A stretch of DNA of 64,000 nucleotides, taken from contig NW_006766885.1 of the NCBI RefSeq assembly GCF_000275845.1, positions 1,316,604 through 1,380,603 on the forward strand, written 5' to 3'. Source of the stretch: Dichomitus squalens LYAD-421 SS1 (taxonomy: Eukaryota; Basidiomycota; Agaricomycetes; Polyporales; Polyporaceae). The translations under genes and the position numbers were made by a program. The notes beneath the pieces are model-generated. The model searched no databases, was not told the origin of the DNA, and saw nothing but the letters and a program-made list of their open reading frames with translations. This document shows, piece by piece, positions 34,845-46,280 of this stretch (position 1 is the stretch's first letter; each line of letters begins with the position of its first letter).

Positions 34845-35776
34845 ATTCTTTTTTATCTGACTTGAGTCTCTACGCGTTGCATCATTGTGCAAATTTATAG
34901 CTCTATCGGACAGCAGGTGCGGGAGCCACGGCGGTTTGTCCGAACACTGGGGTCGCGATTGTAGCTTATGTTATTGTCATCAAAGGATAAGTTTGTTGGA
35001 TCCGCATGGCATCCGCCATGGTCTCCGTCCAGTCGCGGTCCGGTGAGACTGCTGGCACGCGATTGCCCGCCTCCATGTTCCGGCTTGGACTGTTGTGGTT
35101 TGGGAACATGCTCCATAGTGTCTTACTTCGAAAAAAGATGAACGATAGTCCATCTACGTCAACCTCGATTTGCGACATGGCAGCATGGTATGCACGAAGC
35201 CACGACTTGTCGGCCCATAACATGCATGACTACATTCAGGGCCTTTATTGGGACGGAAATTCTCACTGTATGCTCTCGAATTCACTACTGCACTGTCAAG
35301 CTCATATTTTGTTCCTAGTAGCGTCCAGCCAATCTAGGGCTTGCAATCGGGAGTCCTCTTCGCCGTCGTCTTGAGGCCGGCCCAGTGAGACGTACCCGAG
35401 ATCCGGACGGCGCTAGGCATACTATCAAATACGTGCTATCCTGTCGTCGAGTCGATGTGCGATGGTTCGTCACAGGCTTCTCAGCATTCATACTCCAAGG
35501 GGGACATGCGCACTGATCTCGAAGTTGACGTCGTTGTCGTGACCCGGGGCTTAATCAGCTCTGGGCTCTTGACGCATAGCGCAACACAAGGAATTGACGT
35601 TCGGTAGCAATAGAGTCAATCATCGACTACACGTACAGTATGTCAGGCAACCAAAGAGCAGCAGATCCTGAGTTTCGTTTCGGTAAGTAGCTGACCGACG
35701 TCCGGGGAAAGCTGTCCACTGAACATCGATCCCAGGGCCAGTCGCCAGGTACCCAGCACTTGATAAGTGTGTAGAC

Positions 35777-37857
35777 TTAGCCCCCATCAAGGCACCGAGG
35801 CAACAACCGGTCGCCGAACGCGTGGCTCGATATCACGTTCATCCAAACCAACCCCACAAGCATCCCAAAAACGACCACGCGGAGTTCCACGCCCAGACGA
35901 TCGGTGCCCGTCGAGTCCTGCGGTCTCAAAATGTATCGACGTCCGGAGGGGACGCCACAGCCGTCGGCCTGGGGCATAAACGTTGTTAGAGCCCACAAGC
36001 CCACATGCGCGCACGCCACCGCAAATGTACGGCCCTTCCTCCCCTCCGATGGGAGGGAGGGGGAGAGCAGCGCGCCACGTCCAGTGTCCACACCCACCTG
36101 TCGCCGCTGAGCTCCGAGTCGAGAGTCGAGGCCAGCGCTCCTCATCGCATCCGCCCTCTTGGTCGACTCCCGCGCCCTGTCATGTGTCTGTCGCGCTGGG
36201 AACCCATTTCCCTCGGTGGCCGTCCGCACGTCGCGTCCGGGCTCGGCTAGCAGTCCGCGCCGCGCCAGCCGACGCTTCTGCATCCTGGTTGCCCTTCTAT
36301 CGAACACACAGAGACAAAGCTTGACGTACGCAGCCGCTTGTTGTTTTCTGACGGCCCCCGCAGTTGTCGGTTGTCTGTCGTCGGGCGTGGGAGGGTACGT
36401 ATAAGGACGGCTGCTATGTTATTGCTATTCGCGGGAGGTTTATAGAGGGCCTTACATGTATGTATGTATAGGGCGAAGAGAGAAGGACGACGATTAGATG
36501 CGAGCGTGTAGTAGTACATGTATTGGGGGTTTGGTGCAATGAGGAGATCTTTGTACAATATATAACAGACTGCGGCACGCTACTCGGGCGGGGCCGGACG
36601 TAAGGTAATAGATTGCGTACGGATATGCGATTGCGATGGTGACCGAATTCGGAAGTGGGAAGCGGGGGCGCACGGAAACAGTAAGTAACACAATGAAGTG
36701 GAGCGACCAATGGGACGACCGGGGAGAAGAAGAAGTCCAACAATCCGAACAGACAGACGGACAGACAGAAGCACGTCGACAGTGGCTGCTGCGGCCCTGC
36801 CCGCACGGATATGACGCGTGTGCCGTGCTGAAAGGAGAGCAGAACGACATATGAAAACTGCCAAACGCCAAACTAAAGATGACTTTACGAGATACCGAAG
36901 GAAGCGGCCCGGGTCCCCCACGGGCATCTCCCCGTTCCGAAGACCGGCAACGATGGACGTGAAAAGGAAAGCGAGGGAGAACTTCGCGTTGCCGTATCTA
37001 ACATTCGCGCACAGGCGGGGTCGAGAGACAAGCGTACCCAGCCCAAAGTGAACACAGCCGACGAAGCACGCCCGCGGGTGGGAGAAGCGGCGACATGACC
37101 CGGGGCCGTGGGGACACGGGGAGAAGGAGGGGGTTCCTGGACGACGGCGATGGTGATGGGATCGGAGGGGATTGGGGGGCCGGGGCGAGCAACGGGATAT
37201 ATTGTATTGTGGCGGAGGGTATGCGTATTACGGACCGGCGCGAGTACGATATGCGAGCAGTCTTGTTTTGCTGGCCAGCGCAGTCCACGCCCAACGACCG
37301 CGTAGGAGGAGCAGAGGAGTTGGAGACCCGAGACCGGGGCGGAGAGCGGGCATGCACGGGTTGATGGGGAGGGGGAGGGCGAGAGGGGGCAGAGAATTGT
37401 GCGGCAGCGGTGGGGCAGTAATAGAGAGAGAAACGTGTTGTAGCGTATGATACAGAGAAGTGAGCCAAGATCGTCAAGATCCCGCACGTATTGGATGCAA
37501 GCAACAGATGGAGGGAGACCGACACGTGAAGTGGAACAGGAAGAAGCATATGCGTGGGGGCCAAGAACATTGCAGCTGTAAAAGACAGATGTGTGTGCAG
37601 ACGGGGGACACTAACAGCCACAGTGAGAAAAGAAAGACAGCGAATGATGGAATGAGCGAACGAAACAGAGGAAGGAATGGATGATGCAACAAAACGAGCG
37701 TATAAGATTGGACAACAGTGTACCGGAACTGTGGACATGAAACTAGGGAAAGTCTAATGAGCGTGACGAGAAACAAAGAGAGTGAAAATGACATGCGGGG
37801 TCCTATGGCTGACTCCCACTCCGCGGACTTTGACAACGCGGGTTACATGCGCGGGTG
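35777..37857. other. Spacer downstream of the 899-aa protein gene
   Basis: This 2.1-kb stretch has no gene I can support. A 176-codon open frame on the minus strand (35777-36307) begins at GTG and shows no recognisable motif. The 36.4-37.8 kb part is purine-rich on the plus strand and could be a long 3' UTR of the minus-strand gene that ends at 37858. Confidence 0.4.
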
Positions 37858-40697
37858 CTATGACCCGCGCGGCCCCTCCCCGCGCTCTTCTACAGGCGTC
37901 CGCGGTAACGGCGTACTCGGCACCGGCGCCATCTGCGGTATCGACAGCTGCTGCATCTGCGTTGCTTGTTGCGGCTGCTGCTGACGAGGCAAAGGCGGGA
38001 CAGGCGGGACCGAGAAGTCGATCGCGTCATACGCCGGCGGGGGCATCTCGTACACGCTGTCCGCGTACGACATCCTTGCCTGTTGTTGTTGTTGTTGTTG
38101 CTGCTGCTGCTGCTGTTGTTGTTGCTGTTGCCGTATCCGTCGTTCCCGTTCCCGCTCCGAGTGCAGAAGCAGCCCCGGGTCCTCAGCGGGCAGCGAGCTC
38201 GCATCGCCATTCACCACCGTGAGCACGCGCCTGCCAGAACCGCCAGGGGGCGAGCGCATCCCCGAGCCCCCTGCGCCGTGCGGTATAGGCAAGGGCGAGA
38301 GCGCTGGAACCGGCGGCGGCATGTTCACGAAGGAGTGCGTGTCGTAGTCCGGCGCAGGCTGACTCGGGGCGCGCACGTGTCCGTGTCCCATCGGCGCAGT
38401 CGACGTCGACGGCCCCACACTCAGCCCGCGCATCTGCGCCGCGAGCTCCTCGCGCTCGTCAACGTCTCGCCCGCGCAGCGACGTGTACGCCTGCGCGTAC
38501 GGGTGCGTGCTCGCGGGCGTGCCCTCGTCTGCCGCCGCCTGCGCGTACCCCCCAAACTCCCCTGCGGAATGTCTCCGCCTGTTCCCGTCCTGCAGGTCGG
38601 GCGCCGTGCGTGGCCGCGGACTTGCGTACCCGCGCTGCTCCTGTGCCAATTTTGGCGGGAGAGGGATCGAGCCTGAGGGTGGAGGGGGTGGTGGCGGTAT
38701 CGCTGCTGTACGCAGGGTTCCGCGCATAGAGACGCGCGCGGCCGTACGCGATGGCGTGTTGACACTCGCGCCCGCCGATGTCGTCGGAGTTCCAGGAGGT
38801 GGTGACGGCAGAGAAGAAGTGGGGGCAGGCGTGGCAGTAGACGCAGAAGCCGAGGAGGACGAGGAGCTCGAGTGATACAGCCAGGGTTGCGCGAACGAGT
38901 TCGGAGGGGCAGGAGCCGGAGGTGTTGGCAGCTGGCGCCGTCCGAGTCGTGAGCCCGAGGAAGACGAAGAAGCCGTCGATGGCCCTGCAGAAGTAGGGTA
39001 CGGGGAAGTAGGGGCGGAGGCGGAGACAGGCGCGGACTGAGATAGCAGAGAAGACGCTCCAGGAACACTAATGGGCATAGTGAGGGGATTCGGTAATCGT
39101 GTTGCCTGTGCCGTTGACGTAGACGAAGTAGGGGAATGCGAGGAGGACGTTTGCGGATTCGATTTGGGACGTTGTCGAGGACGGGGCTCATTGACGTTAA
39201 ACACGAAAGGAGACGAGCTCGACGAAGCGGGCATTGGCGGCACAGGAGGCACATCCTCCCCAGGCTGAGAGAACAACATAGACGAGTGTGCAGACGTCGC
39301 AGGCGTGGCAGGCGTAGCGGGGGTCGTTGGCGTAAACGGATCACCGATGTATGACGCACCTGATCCCGAACCGTTCGATCCCGACATAGACGTCACCCTA
39401 CTCTGTGCATCCCAACCACCTCCTGGAGACGGGAATGTGGCAGAGTGTGGCGGGGTCGAAGGGACTGTGAGGCTGAGGTCTACGGTGGGGTGGTCTGGTT
39501 CTGGAGGCGCCGGTGTGTGGTGTATGAGAGCAAGCCAGCGCTGAATGGTGTAGGAATTACTGCCGGGGATACGTGCTTCCCTTGGGCGGTCAAGCCATTC
39601 TTGGACGTCTGTGACGAGCAGGAGGGCGGTGGTAACAAGGTAGTCGAGCAGGATTGTTGGGACGCCCTTGTAATTGTCTTGGGAGCGCGCTGTCTCCTTG
39701 TCGATAAGCGAGTCGTAGATTTTGATTCGTGGGGGAGCACTGAGCGTGGCAGCATCGAGGACGGCGACGGGGCCTTTTACGGCGTTCGTTACACACTGGA
39801 TGTATAGAGCAACGGCAGAGGGGGAAAACGTGAGCAGGAGACGCTAATGACGCGAACAGGAGGCGCACGTACGCAGAAGCAATTACCAGGAATGAGCTTC
39901 CACTTGAGACTGTTTGGATAATGCGGGAGGTTGAACTTGCGTATGCTGTTCGAGTGAGATATGACAGTTAGTGGAGAAGCGGGTGTGGGAGGAGGTGGAT
40001 ATGCGTACGCAGTGTTTCCGAGGGGCCCGCTCTTGAGCACGTCCTCGGCTTCCCTCCAGCTGCCATTGCCAAACTGGATGGATCTGCCTGATTTGCCCTT
40101 GACACGGACGGGGTGTGCGGGCCACTGGACGGTGGCCGCCTTGACGGCGTCGTCGCGAGGATGGTCGAGACGGAAGATGTGGGTGTTCTCTGCGGTGGTC
40201 TCGAGGATGTAGATGGGGTCCTTGGACTTGTCGTCCCTGATGACGGTGTCGAGGAAGGAGGAGCCGGAGAGCTTGAGGACGACGATGGGGCGGGGCTTTG
40301 TGTGGGTGTCCTTGGATGAGCGGGAGGAGGAGGAGCGCATGTCACGGGAGGAGCGGTCGCGGGCTCTGTCGCGGACACGGTCGCGGTCGGGGTCAGGAGC
40401 AAGCCCGGCGAGGCGGAGGGCGGGGAGGAGAGAGGAAGACAGCCTGGCGCTTCGGGCAGAGAGGGATCGTGACAAATGGGCGGAGGGATGGGCAGGTGAA
40501 CGCGGATCCTGGGTCTCTGTCGGGGACTTGGCCGCCTCTGGCTCTGGCTCTGGCTCTGGCTCTGGCGCAGGCTCAGGCTCTGTCTCTAACTGATGATGGT
40601 GGCCGGCGGCGTCTGACAGTGGGCGGGGAGATGCGAGGGGAGAGCCAAGCAGGAACGGGGTTATCGCGCGTGGGCCTGGACGGCAGTGGGAGCTCAT
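37858..40697 (-). CDS. Large low-complexity protein with a conserved N-terminal domain
   Basis: Three exons give 899 aa: 40009-40697, 39873-39945 and 37858-39795. I cannot name the family. Residues ~25-45 hold a Glu-Pro repeat. An Arg/Asp/Ser-rich stretch follows. A folded-looking domain then runs from about 120 to 330: RPIVVLKLSGSSFLDTVIRD, SIQFGNGSWREAEDVL, IRKFNLPHYPNSLKWKLIPG and NYKGVPTILLDYLVTTALLL. The remaining ~570 residues are Ser/Pro/Thr/Ala-rich and disordered, with a proline run and a glutamine run of about 19 (38077-38135). The long last exon reads open for 646 codons, which supports the model in this intron-dense genome. The start is the first ATG in the open frame. Some basidiomycete hypothetical proteins have a similar N-terminal block, to my recollection. 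The function is unknown, though polyQ and Pro/Ser stretches often occur in regulators. Confidence 0.78.
38077..38135 (-). repeat. CAA/CAG trinucleotide tract (polyglutamine)
   Basis: A run of mixed CAA and CAG codons on the minus strand encodes about 19 consecutive glutamines in the 899-aa protein. The codon mixture interrupts the pure repeat, which usually limits slippage. Confidence 0.9.
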
Positions 40698-41629
40698 AGA
40701 GTCCGCGATGCACACACAGTGCCACACACACGCAGAAAGAACTCAGACTCGGACTGGACGGGCTCAGAGACAGCGCGGTGCTGGGAGAGGCTGAGATGTC
40801 GATCCGTATGCATCCATTTGCATTCTACGAGCGCGCCCTGCCCCGGGCCCCAGCCTCACGCCGCAACGCACATGGCCATCACTGCATCTTTACATCATAC
40901 TATTCGCCACATACTCGCCGTTTTCTATCCAGAACCTACGCCCAATACAATCTGCCCTAATCAGGCCTCTCTCCTGGCCCTGCCAGGCGTCCTCTCGCTC
41001 CCCTTCATCTTCGTCCGTTCGTCTTCCTCCCGACGACCACAGTACTTGTGAAACAGCCTGCATTGCGCACGCGAGCACACCCCTCGGCGATACCGTCAAG
41101 GCACCGAGGGACGACGTCATCTGTAAACACGGCGCAGTGACTGTGTCCGCACCCAGGCAAAGTTCATATCACGAGCCGATCTAGCAACCATTCCAGCTCC
41201 AGCAACACTCGCCCGACACGCCCTCAACTCGGTGCGAGTCCATCCACGGCTAATGTGAAACGCAGGGACGCTCTCCGACCGCCGGCGCGGCTCCCAGCCT
41301 CCCACCAGCCCGACATGAACGCACTGCGCACGCTCAGCTGAATGTGCGGTTAAAGCCCCAACGACTCAGAGCGGACAAATCGGGTCTGATCGCTCCCACA
41401 ATGCCTCCGCCGGTCTCGGAGCCGGCCTCTTCCCGGGCGCCCGGCGATTCGCCGGACACGGGACGTGACAAGAATGGGGCCCAAACATCGGCAAACAGTT
41501 GAGGGTCAGCGGACGCGTCGCGACGCGTCCGAATCTTACACGCCTTGAGCATATTCCACCACCTGCAGCGCATACATCGTCTGCCGCTGCGCGCCACCGC
41601 ACCCCTGCACGCATTCTCTCTGACCCGCC
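40698..41629. promoter_or_regulatory. Divergent spacer, 899-aa protein/CHZ1
   Basis: This 932-bp stretch lies between two divergent start codons and should hold both promoters. I see no gene. Confidence 0.4.
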
Positions 41630-42160
41630 ATGTCTACCGACGCGACTAGCTTCTCGTACGTACTTGCCCTGTGTGGCCTTCAGCGTGATGTCTCAGCCGT
41701 GGTGAACATACAGGGCCTCCTCTGCCAACGGCGACCACCCCGCGCCCACCTCGCCACCCGCCAGCAAGGGCAAGGGCAAGGCCGTCCAGGAAGACGTGAT
41801 CGATGATGACGATGAGGACGACGAAGACGAAGAAGAAGAAGAGGAAGACGAGGACGAGGAAATGGCCGAGGTCAGTCCTGCAGGGTCCTAACGCGTCTCT
41901 GCTACCGGCTGTCATCGGTCCCGAGCTGAGCATTCATTCAAATTTGCATTCTACGCGTCCGACGCGTATAGGAGGAGGACTTCGAGGAAATTGACCCGTC
42001 CGTGATCATCAACACTGGGGGCCGCCGCACGCGCGGGGTCCGCGTCGACTACACCTCCCCCGAGGCGCTCGCGAAGGCCGGCCTCAAGCCCGAGGACGCC
42101 GTAGAGGAGGACGAGCACGAGGAGGCCTTTGTTGCCAAGGACGACGAGATGCACGACTGA
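41630..42160 (+). CDS. CHZ1: Histone H2A.Z-specific chaperone Chz1
   Basis: Three exons give 123 aa: 41630-41655, 41714-41870 and 41972-42160. The first exon encodes eight residues. The middle is extremely acidic, with a run of more than 20 Asp/Glu (IDDDDEDDEDEEEE and on). The conserved CHZ motif follows directly: EEIDPSVIINTGGRRTRGVR then VDYTSPEALAKAGL. Chz1 binds H2A.Z-H2B dimers in the nucleus and hands them to SWR1 for nucleosome exchange. Length and order match the fungal family. The C-terminal tail (EDAVEEDEHEEAF) is again acidic. Confidence 0.92.
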
Positions 42161-43648
42161 GCGGCGCGTCCTCCTGCCGTTGTGGCAAAGCGAACAAAAT
42201 CCCTTTGTCCGTCCGTTTCGGCGCCTCTCATCGACCGATTAAACGCCCCCACTCGCCGTCAAGGCTCCGCGGCCCTCAAGCAAGTGTTACACGCAAGAAG
42301 CATACGCTGGTGATATCAGTTGTAACGGCTTTCGATGTTGTTTGTCTGCGGTGGTGATGTCACCGCGCGTTGCTGTGCGCTGTACTGTCAATATATCATG
42401 TCGATTGCCATTCTTTTGAGTTCTGGCTTCCCTTCACACAGCTGTTCGTCCCTGGCTCACAGTATGTTGATCCACATCCGTCACCATACACGGAACCTCT
42501 CTCCGGAGGATTTTGACCAATACTTGCGGCAGCTTCGTTTGTTCTTGAGGACTGTCGCAGCAAAGTCCCGGCGATTTCGCCCCGGTGCGTAGGCCCCGCC
42601 GTGCGTGCCGCTGTCGTGCTGTCGCAGCAATTTCAAACATAGGTGCTTCTACCGCGAGACGGCATATTCGCGTACATGCTCCTTCGTTTTCGACGTTCTA
42701 TTTCGCGCGCTGGGTGTCAGATTTGTTTACGATGCCGAGCGCGCGCGCGTCCGACTAGTACATAGCATAAATGGCCGTCCTGCGAAGGGACGGCCCCGGC
42801 GCGCTGCGGCACCCTTGTCACGATCGGAAGACGCATTTACACATAACCACGCATGCGTTATTCGGGTTGGGCGACGGGCGCGCCGTGCCATGTTCACGCG
42901 GGAGGCAGAGGCCCCACCGCACCTCTCGCAGACCCCTGCCATTCAGTCCCGCTCGCAAGGGGCCGCGCGCACGCACCATGCCCGAGCACTCGCCCGAGGG
43001 TACCCGGACAGTCGCGCCCGCAGACTCGGCTGTCCCGGAGCGTGACTACGCCGGGGCGCGCGCGCATGGGGGGAGAGGTCTTTGCGCCAAGGGTCCAGCG
43101 AAGACGGCCACGACTCTGTTTCAGTCGGGGTGCGCGAGCTGCGAGGAGGTCTTTGGGCGGCGATAGCATCGATCTTCTAGCGGGAAGGGGCCACGGCTAA
43201 GAAAAAAAAAGGGGGGGCGAATCGTTGCCAACCGTGGTTAGAACAAGGCAAGCATGTTTCAGGCTGAGTCTGCAGACCCGATGAGGGGGACGGGAGGACG
43301 AGACAGAGTCCCACCTTGCAGCGTATGACGAGGATGCCACCGCGCAGAGCGCTCAGCCCTGCTGTATCACAGGCAAGGGTGCCGTCGCGCCTGTTACCAG
43401 TACTTACAAACCTTGTGATCTTCGTGCGACTGCGGACAATCAGACTCACTCGTAGATGTGTCAGAGAGGGATGCGAAGGTCGTATTTTGTACATTGTACA
43501 GCAAGTCCGCCCCAAACCAGCAATCCTACAAGGGGGTTGGCCCGGTGCAGATTCGACACTCTCCCTCCTGCGCTTCCCCGCGGGTCGTAGCTGGACAAGG
43601 CGGCGAGAGGTATGTCAGATTGCACTGGGGCAACCTTAGTCGATGTTA
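42161..43648. other. Convergent spacer, CHZ1/proteasome alpha3
   Basis: This 1.5-kb, partly very CpG-rich stretch lies between two convergent genes. It contains open frames of up to ~145 codons on both strands (for example 42605-43045), but none shows family motifs. An A9G7 run lies at 43202-43217. I see no supported gene. Confidence 0.4.
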
Positions 43649-44910
43649 TCACGCCGCCATGTCCGCGTCCTCTTCCTTCTTCCCCAGCCCGTGCTTCTGC
43701 AGGAGCGCATCGATCTCGGCCGGCTTGTAGATCTTCGCCTTGGGATTCTTGTTCGCGTCGAGGGTGAGGGTCGCAAACTCCACTACGGAGGACATGTCAA
43801 AGATACAGGCGTGAGCGCAAGACCCGGATGAGCACGCCGACCCTCGTCCGGAGATCACGGGGAGGGTGAAATAGAGGGGAGATGACGTACGCTTCTCGCT
43901 GCCTAGCGTGGTGCTGTCCATCGTCTTGCTCATTGTCCTCAGCACGAGCTCGATCGCGTCCTCCACCGTGATGTCCTCCTTGTACTCCTGCTTGAGCAGG
44001 GAGGTCGCCGTACCGTTGTTCGCGCCGATACATGTCGCCTTCCAGCCAGAGTAGTTGCCGGAGGGGTCTGAGTGGTAGAGCTGGAACTCGTAATGTGGAT
44101 CGTAGCCGGCATACAGGAGAGAGACACCGAATGGCCGGAGACCTGGATGAGGGGCAAACGAACAACGGTGAGCCCGTGCGGATAGAGGCGTGGCGGATGG
44201 CCGTGCGGGGTACATCAAGGACAAAATACGTACCTCCATATTGGGTGTATCCCTGCTTGAGGTCACATAGTCGCTGAGCCAGAAGCTCTACAGGGATGTC
44301 TTCGTTATACATGAACAGGTGTCTTTGCGAGGCTTGTCGTGCGTAGTTCACGAGAGAGTTCGCGTCTGCGGCAATCCCAGCAACACCAGCGACAACATTT
44401 CTACAGCGGTGTGAGTAAGGTCAAGAGAACAGTTGACAGAAGAGCAGGTGATGAGGACGCACGAGTTCAACAGAAAGATCTTCTCGCCACTCCCGCCATA
44501 CCCGCCTTCCTTCGCGATTGACATATCGAGGAGCTTTCCGGTAACCTTCTTCTCCGCGGCCAGTACCACGCCATCCTTCGATAGGACGCCAAGGACCGTT
44601 CCAGCATGCGAGATGGCCTCCATGGCGTACTCGACTGCCATCCGGGTTATGAGGACAAGCCCTATGTGAATTACACAACAAACCTACTTTGGTATAAACG
44701 CCCTAAGCAAGACACAGGTTAGTAGCCTGTACACATTCAGAAACCCACGAGACGTACCCTCGGGCGAGAAGATGGTGGTGCGACCTGTAATGTGATGTAC
44801 GCATTAGTATGGTCCCGGAAGGCGTATTCGCGTACGCACTGTCGTAACGTCTGGCCTACAAGCTTCGCATTAGTATCTTTACCAATTGAGTGCAAAATGA
44901 AGCTTACCAT
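43649..44910 (-). CDS. PRE9: 20S proteasome subunit alpha3 (PSMA4)
   Basis: Eight exons give 261 aa: 44908-44910, 44840-44855, 44758-44784, 44688-44702, 44463-44634, 44234-44400, 43891-44142 and 43649-43782. The joined N-terminus [20 protein letters not shown] then [12 protein letters not shown] is the alpha-subunit signature of the alpha3 type. Further landmarks are [38 protein letters not shown] and [18 protein letters not shown]. The subunit forms part of the outer ring that gates substrate entry. Its N-terminal tail is central to the closed gate in yeast. The first exon consists of the ATG codon alone, and exons 2-4 are only 16, 27 and 15 nt. All introns have GT-AG ends and the frame is kept throughout. 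The C-terminus is Lys/Glu/Asp-rich ([13 protein letters not shown]). Confidence 0.94.
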
Positions 44911-45198
44911 GATGAAGGTTAGGTAGTGGAGGAGGAGGAAGATAGAGAATAGAGGTCGATCTGAAGCTGACGGCAGTTGACGCGTCCCGACACCAGAGCG
45001 TACGCGTCGTCGGACTCTGCCGAGCGTAGTACCATGGGCGCTTCCTGGTCCCTAGCCTCGACACCGTGACCGAGGCTCGCACGCCAGTCCAGTCTTCTCT
45101 CGTTGCGTAGCGGTAGCCAGCGCCCTCGCCTGCTACTTATCTCCCCCTCTTTCCCTGAGCCTTCTCCTTCTCCACCTGACCCCAAGACAAGCACCAAC
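44911..45198. promoter_or_regulatory. Divergent spacer, proteasome alpha3/Ctr
   Basis: This is a 288-bp spacer between divergent starts. Promoter function is inferred from position. I do not see a clear PACE-type proteasome element. Confidence 0.4.
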
Positions 45199-46015
45199 AT
45201 GAACCACGGAGACCACGGCGGACACGGCGGCGGCCACGAAGGGCACGACATGCCGATGCCAATGCCATCCGGGCCGACGTGCTCGATGAACATGCTCTGG
45301 AACACGCAGATCGAGGACACATGCGTCGTCTTCCGCTCGTGGCACATCTCCACCAAGGCCGGCTTCGTGTTCTCGTGCGCCGCCGTCGTCGCCCTCGGGG
45401 TGCTCTACGAGTACCTCCGCGTCGCGCAGCGCGGGCTCGACCGGCGCATCGCCGCGACGCTCAGCGCGCAGGGCAAGGGCAAGGCCGCCGCCGCCCGTGC
45501 ACACGGTCCGGTGAGTGGTCGGGACTCGCCTGAGATCGATTCCGAGGAGGCGGGCTTGTTGACTGGAGTTCTGGTTGCGAAGGGGCACACCGGGTGAGTG
45601 CGAGGGCTTGGTCAGGACGCGGCGCTGTCGTTTCTAGGGCGCGATGCCTGGCTGCTGCACGCATCCTGGGACAGCGCTGGTGTTCGTGGTAGGATGAGCT
45701 GGGCGTGCTAACGAGCCTGCCTTGACCTTCGTTTAGGACGCCGCTTCCTTTCACCGCTCGTGTTACCCGCGCATCGCTCTACGGCGTGCAGGTCTTCTTG
45801 TCGTTCTTCCTCATGCTGATCTTCATGACTTACAATGTGAGTATCTGTCGGTCACACGTTCGACAAGGTCTGTCTGACACCCAGCTACCCAGGCATACCT
45901 CATCCTCGCTACTGTTATTGGTGCTGCTCTTGGCCACTTCATCTTTTCCACCCACATCGACATCGACGCCGTCCTGTCGGGAGGAGGGGACAGCAAGGGC
46001 ATGGCGTGTCACTGA
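45199..46015 (+). CDS. Ctr-family copper transporter
   Basis: Three exons give 205 aa: 45199-45593, 45737-45836 and 45893-46015. The N-terminus is rich in His, Gly and Met (MNHGDHGGHGGGHEGHDMPM), the usual copper-gathering tail. TM1 is near FSCAAVVALGVLYEYL. A ~60-residue cytosolic loop contains the GKGKAAAARAHG stretch. TM2 contains FFLMLIFMTYN with the MxxxM copper filter. TM3 contains ILATVIGAALGHFIF with the GxxxG packing motif. Ctr proteins trimerise and carry Cu(I) into the cytosol across the plasma or vacuolar membrane. The length and the early placement of TM1 fit fungal Ctr2/Ctr3-like members, and which membrane is used cannot be read from the sequence. The protein ends in CH, like many Ctr C-termini. 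Confidence 0.93.
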
Positions 46016-46280
46016 GCATGTTGTCGTGATCAGCCCGTTGACGTGTACGATTAGGACAGCTATGGTTTTATGTCGGATGGATGCTATCATTCGCGCATAT
46101 TTATTTGGATCGTTTGAAGTGCTTGTGAGAATACTGTGAGACTGGCTCTGTCTGATTCCTTACGCCGCACGCGATGCAGAGATGAGATGCAAGTATCATG
46201 ATCTAATAACACAAATACAACTATGCGAACAGTTTTGAGGCGATAGAAGGAGCGCACTACAGCTGAATCCAGGGCAGCAT
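46016..46280. other. Convergent 3' spacer, Ctr/SmD3
   Basis: This is a 265-bp spacer between convergent stops. No coding signal is seen. Confidence 0.45.

Larger units (their letters stand above)
33571..34959. mobile_element. Possible element bounded by inverted repeats, coding capacity none seen
   Basis: The left end at 33571-33600 reads ATCGCGACCCCAGT, six extra bases, then GTTCGGACAA. The right end at 34936-34959 is the exact inverse of the same sequence without the six bases. A third direct copy of GACCCCAGTGTTCGGACA lies at 33763-33780, and again at 34473-34490 in the duplicated part. The layout suggests terminal inverted repeats of a small non-autonomous element. The assembly gap inside makes its true length unknown. 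If the gap duplication is false, it is about 0.7 kb long. Confidence 0.35.
33130..35776. other. Repeat-containing spacer around an assembly gap
   Basis: I see no gene that can be supported. The stretch holds the 254-bp N gap, the flanking 456-bp duplicate and a pair of inverted 24-30-bp repeats, each listed separately. The RMT2 promoter should lie just above 33129. Confidence 0.5.

Noticed and set aside
35777..36307. 176-codon open frame (minus)
   Set aside because: It begins at GTG, is Arg-rich without family features and has no splice support.
37966..39354. Several long frames on the plus strand opposite the 899-aa protein
   Set aside because: They are Leu/Arg-rich complements of the polyQ, Ser and Pro codons. 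The minus-strand frame is continuous through spliced exons.
42605..43045. 146-codon open frame (plus)
   Set aside because: It lies in a CpG-rich spacer where long chance frames are expected. No motif is visible.
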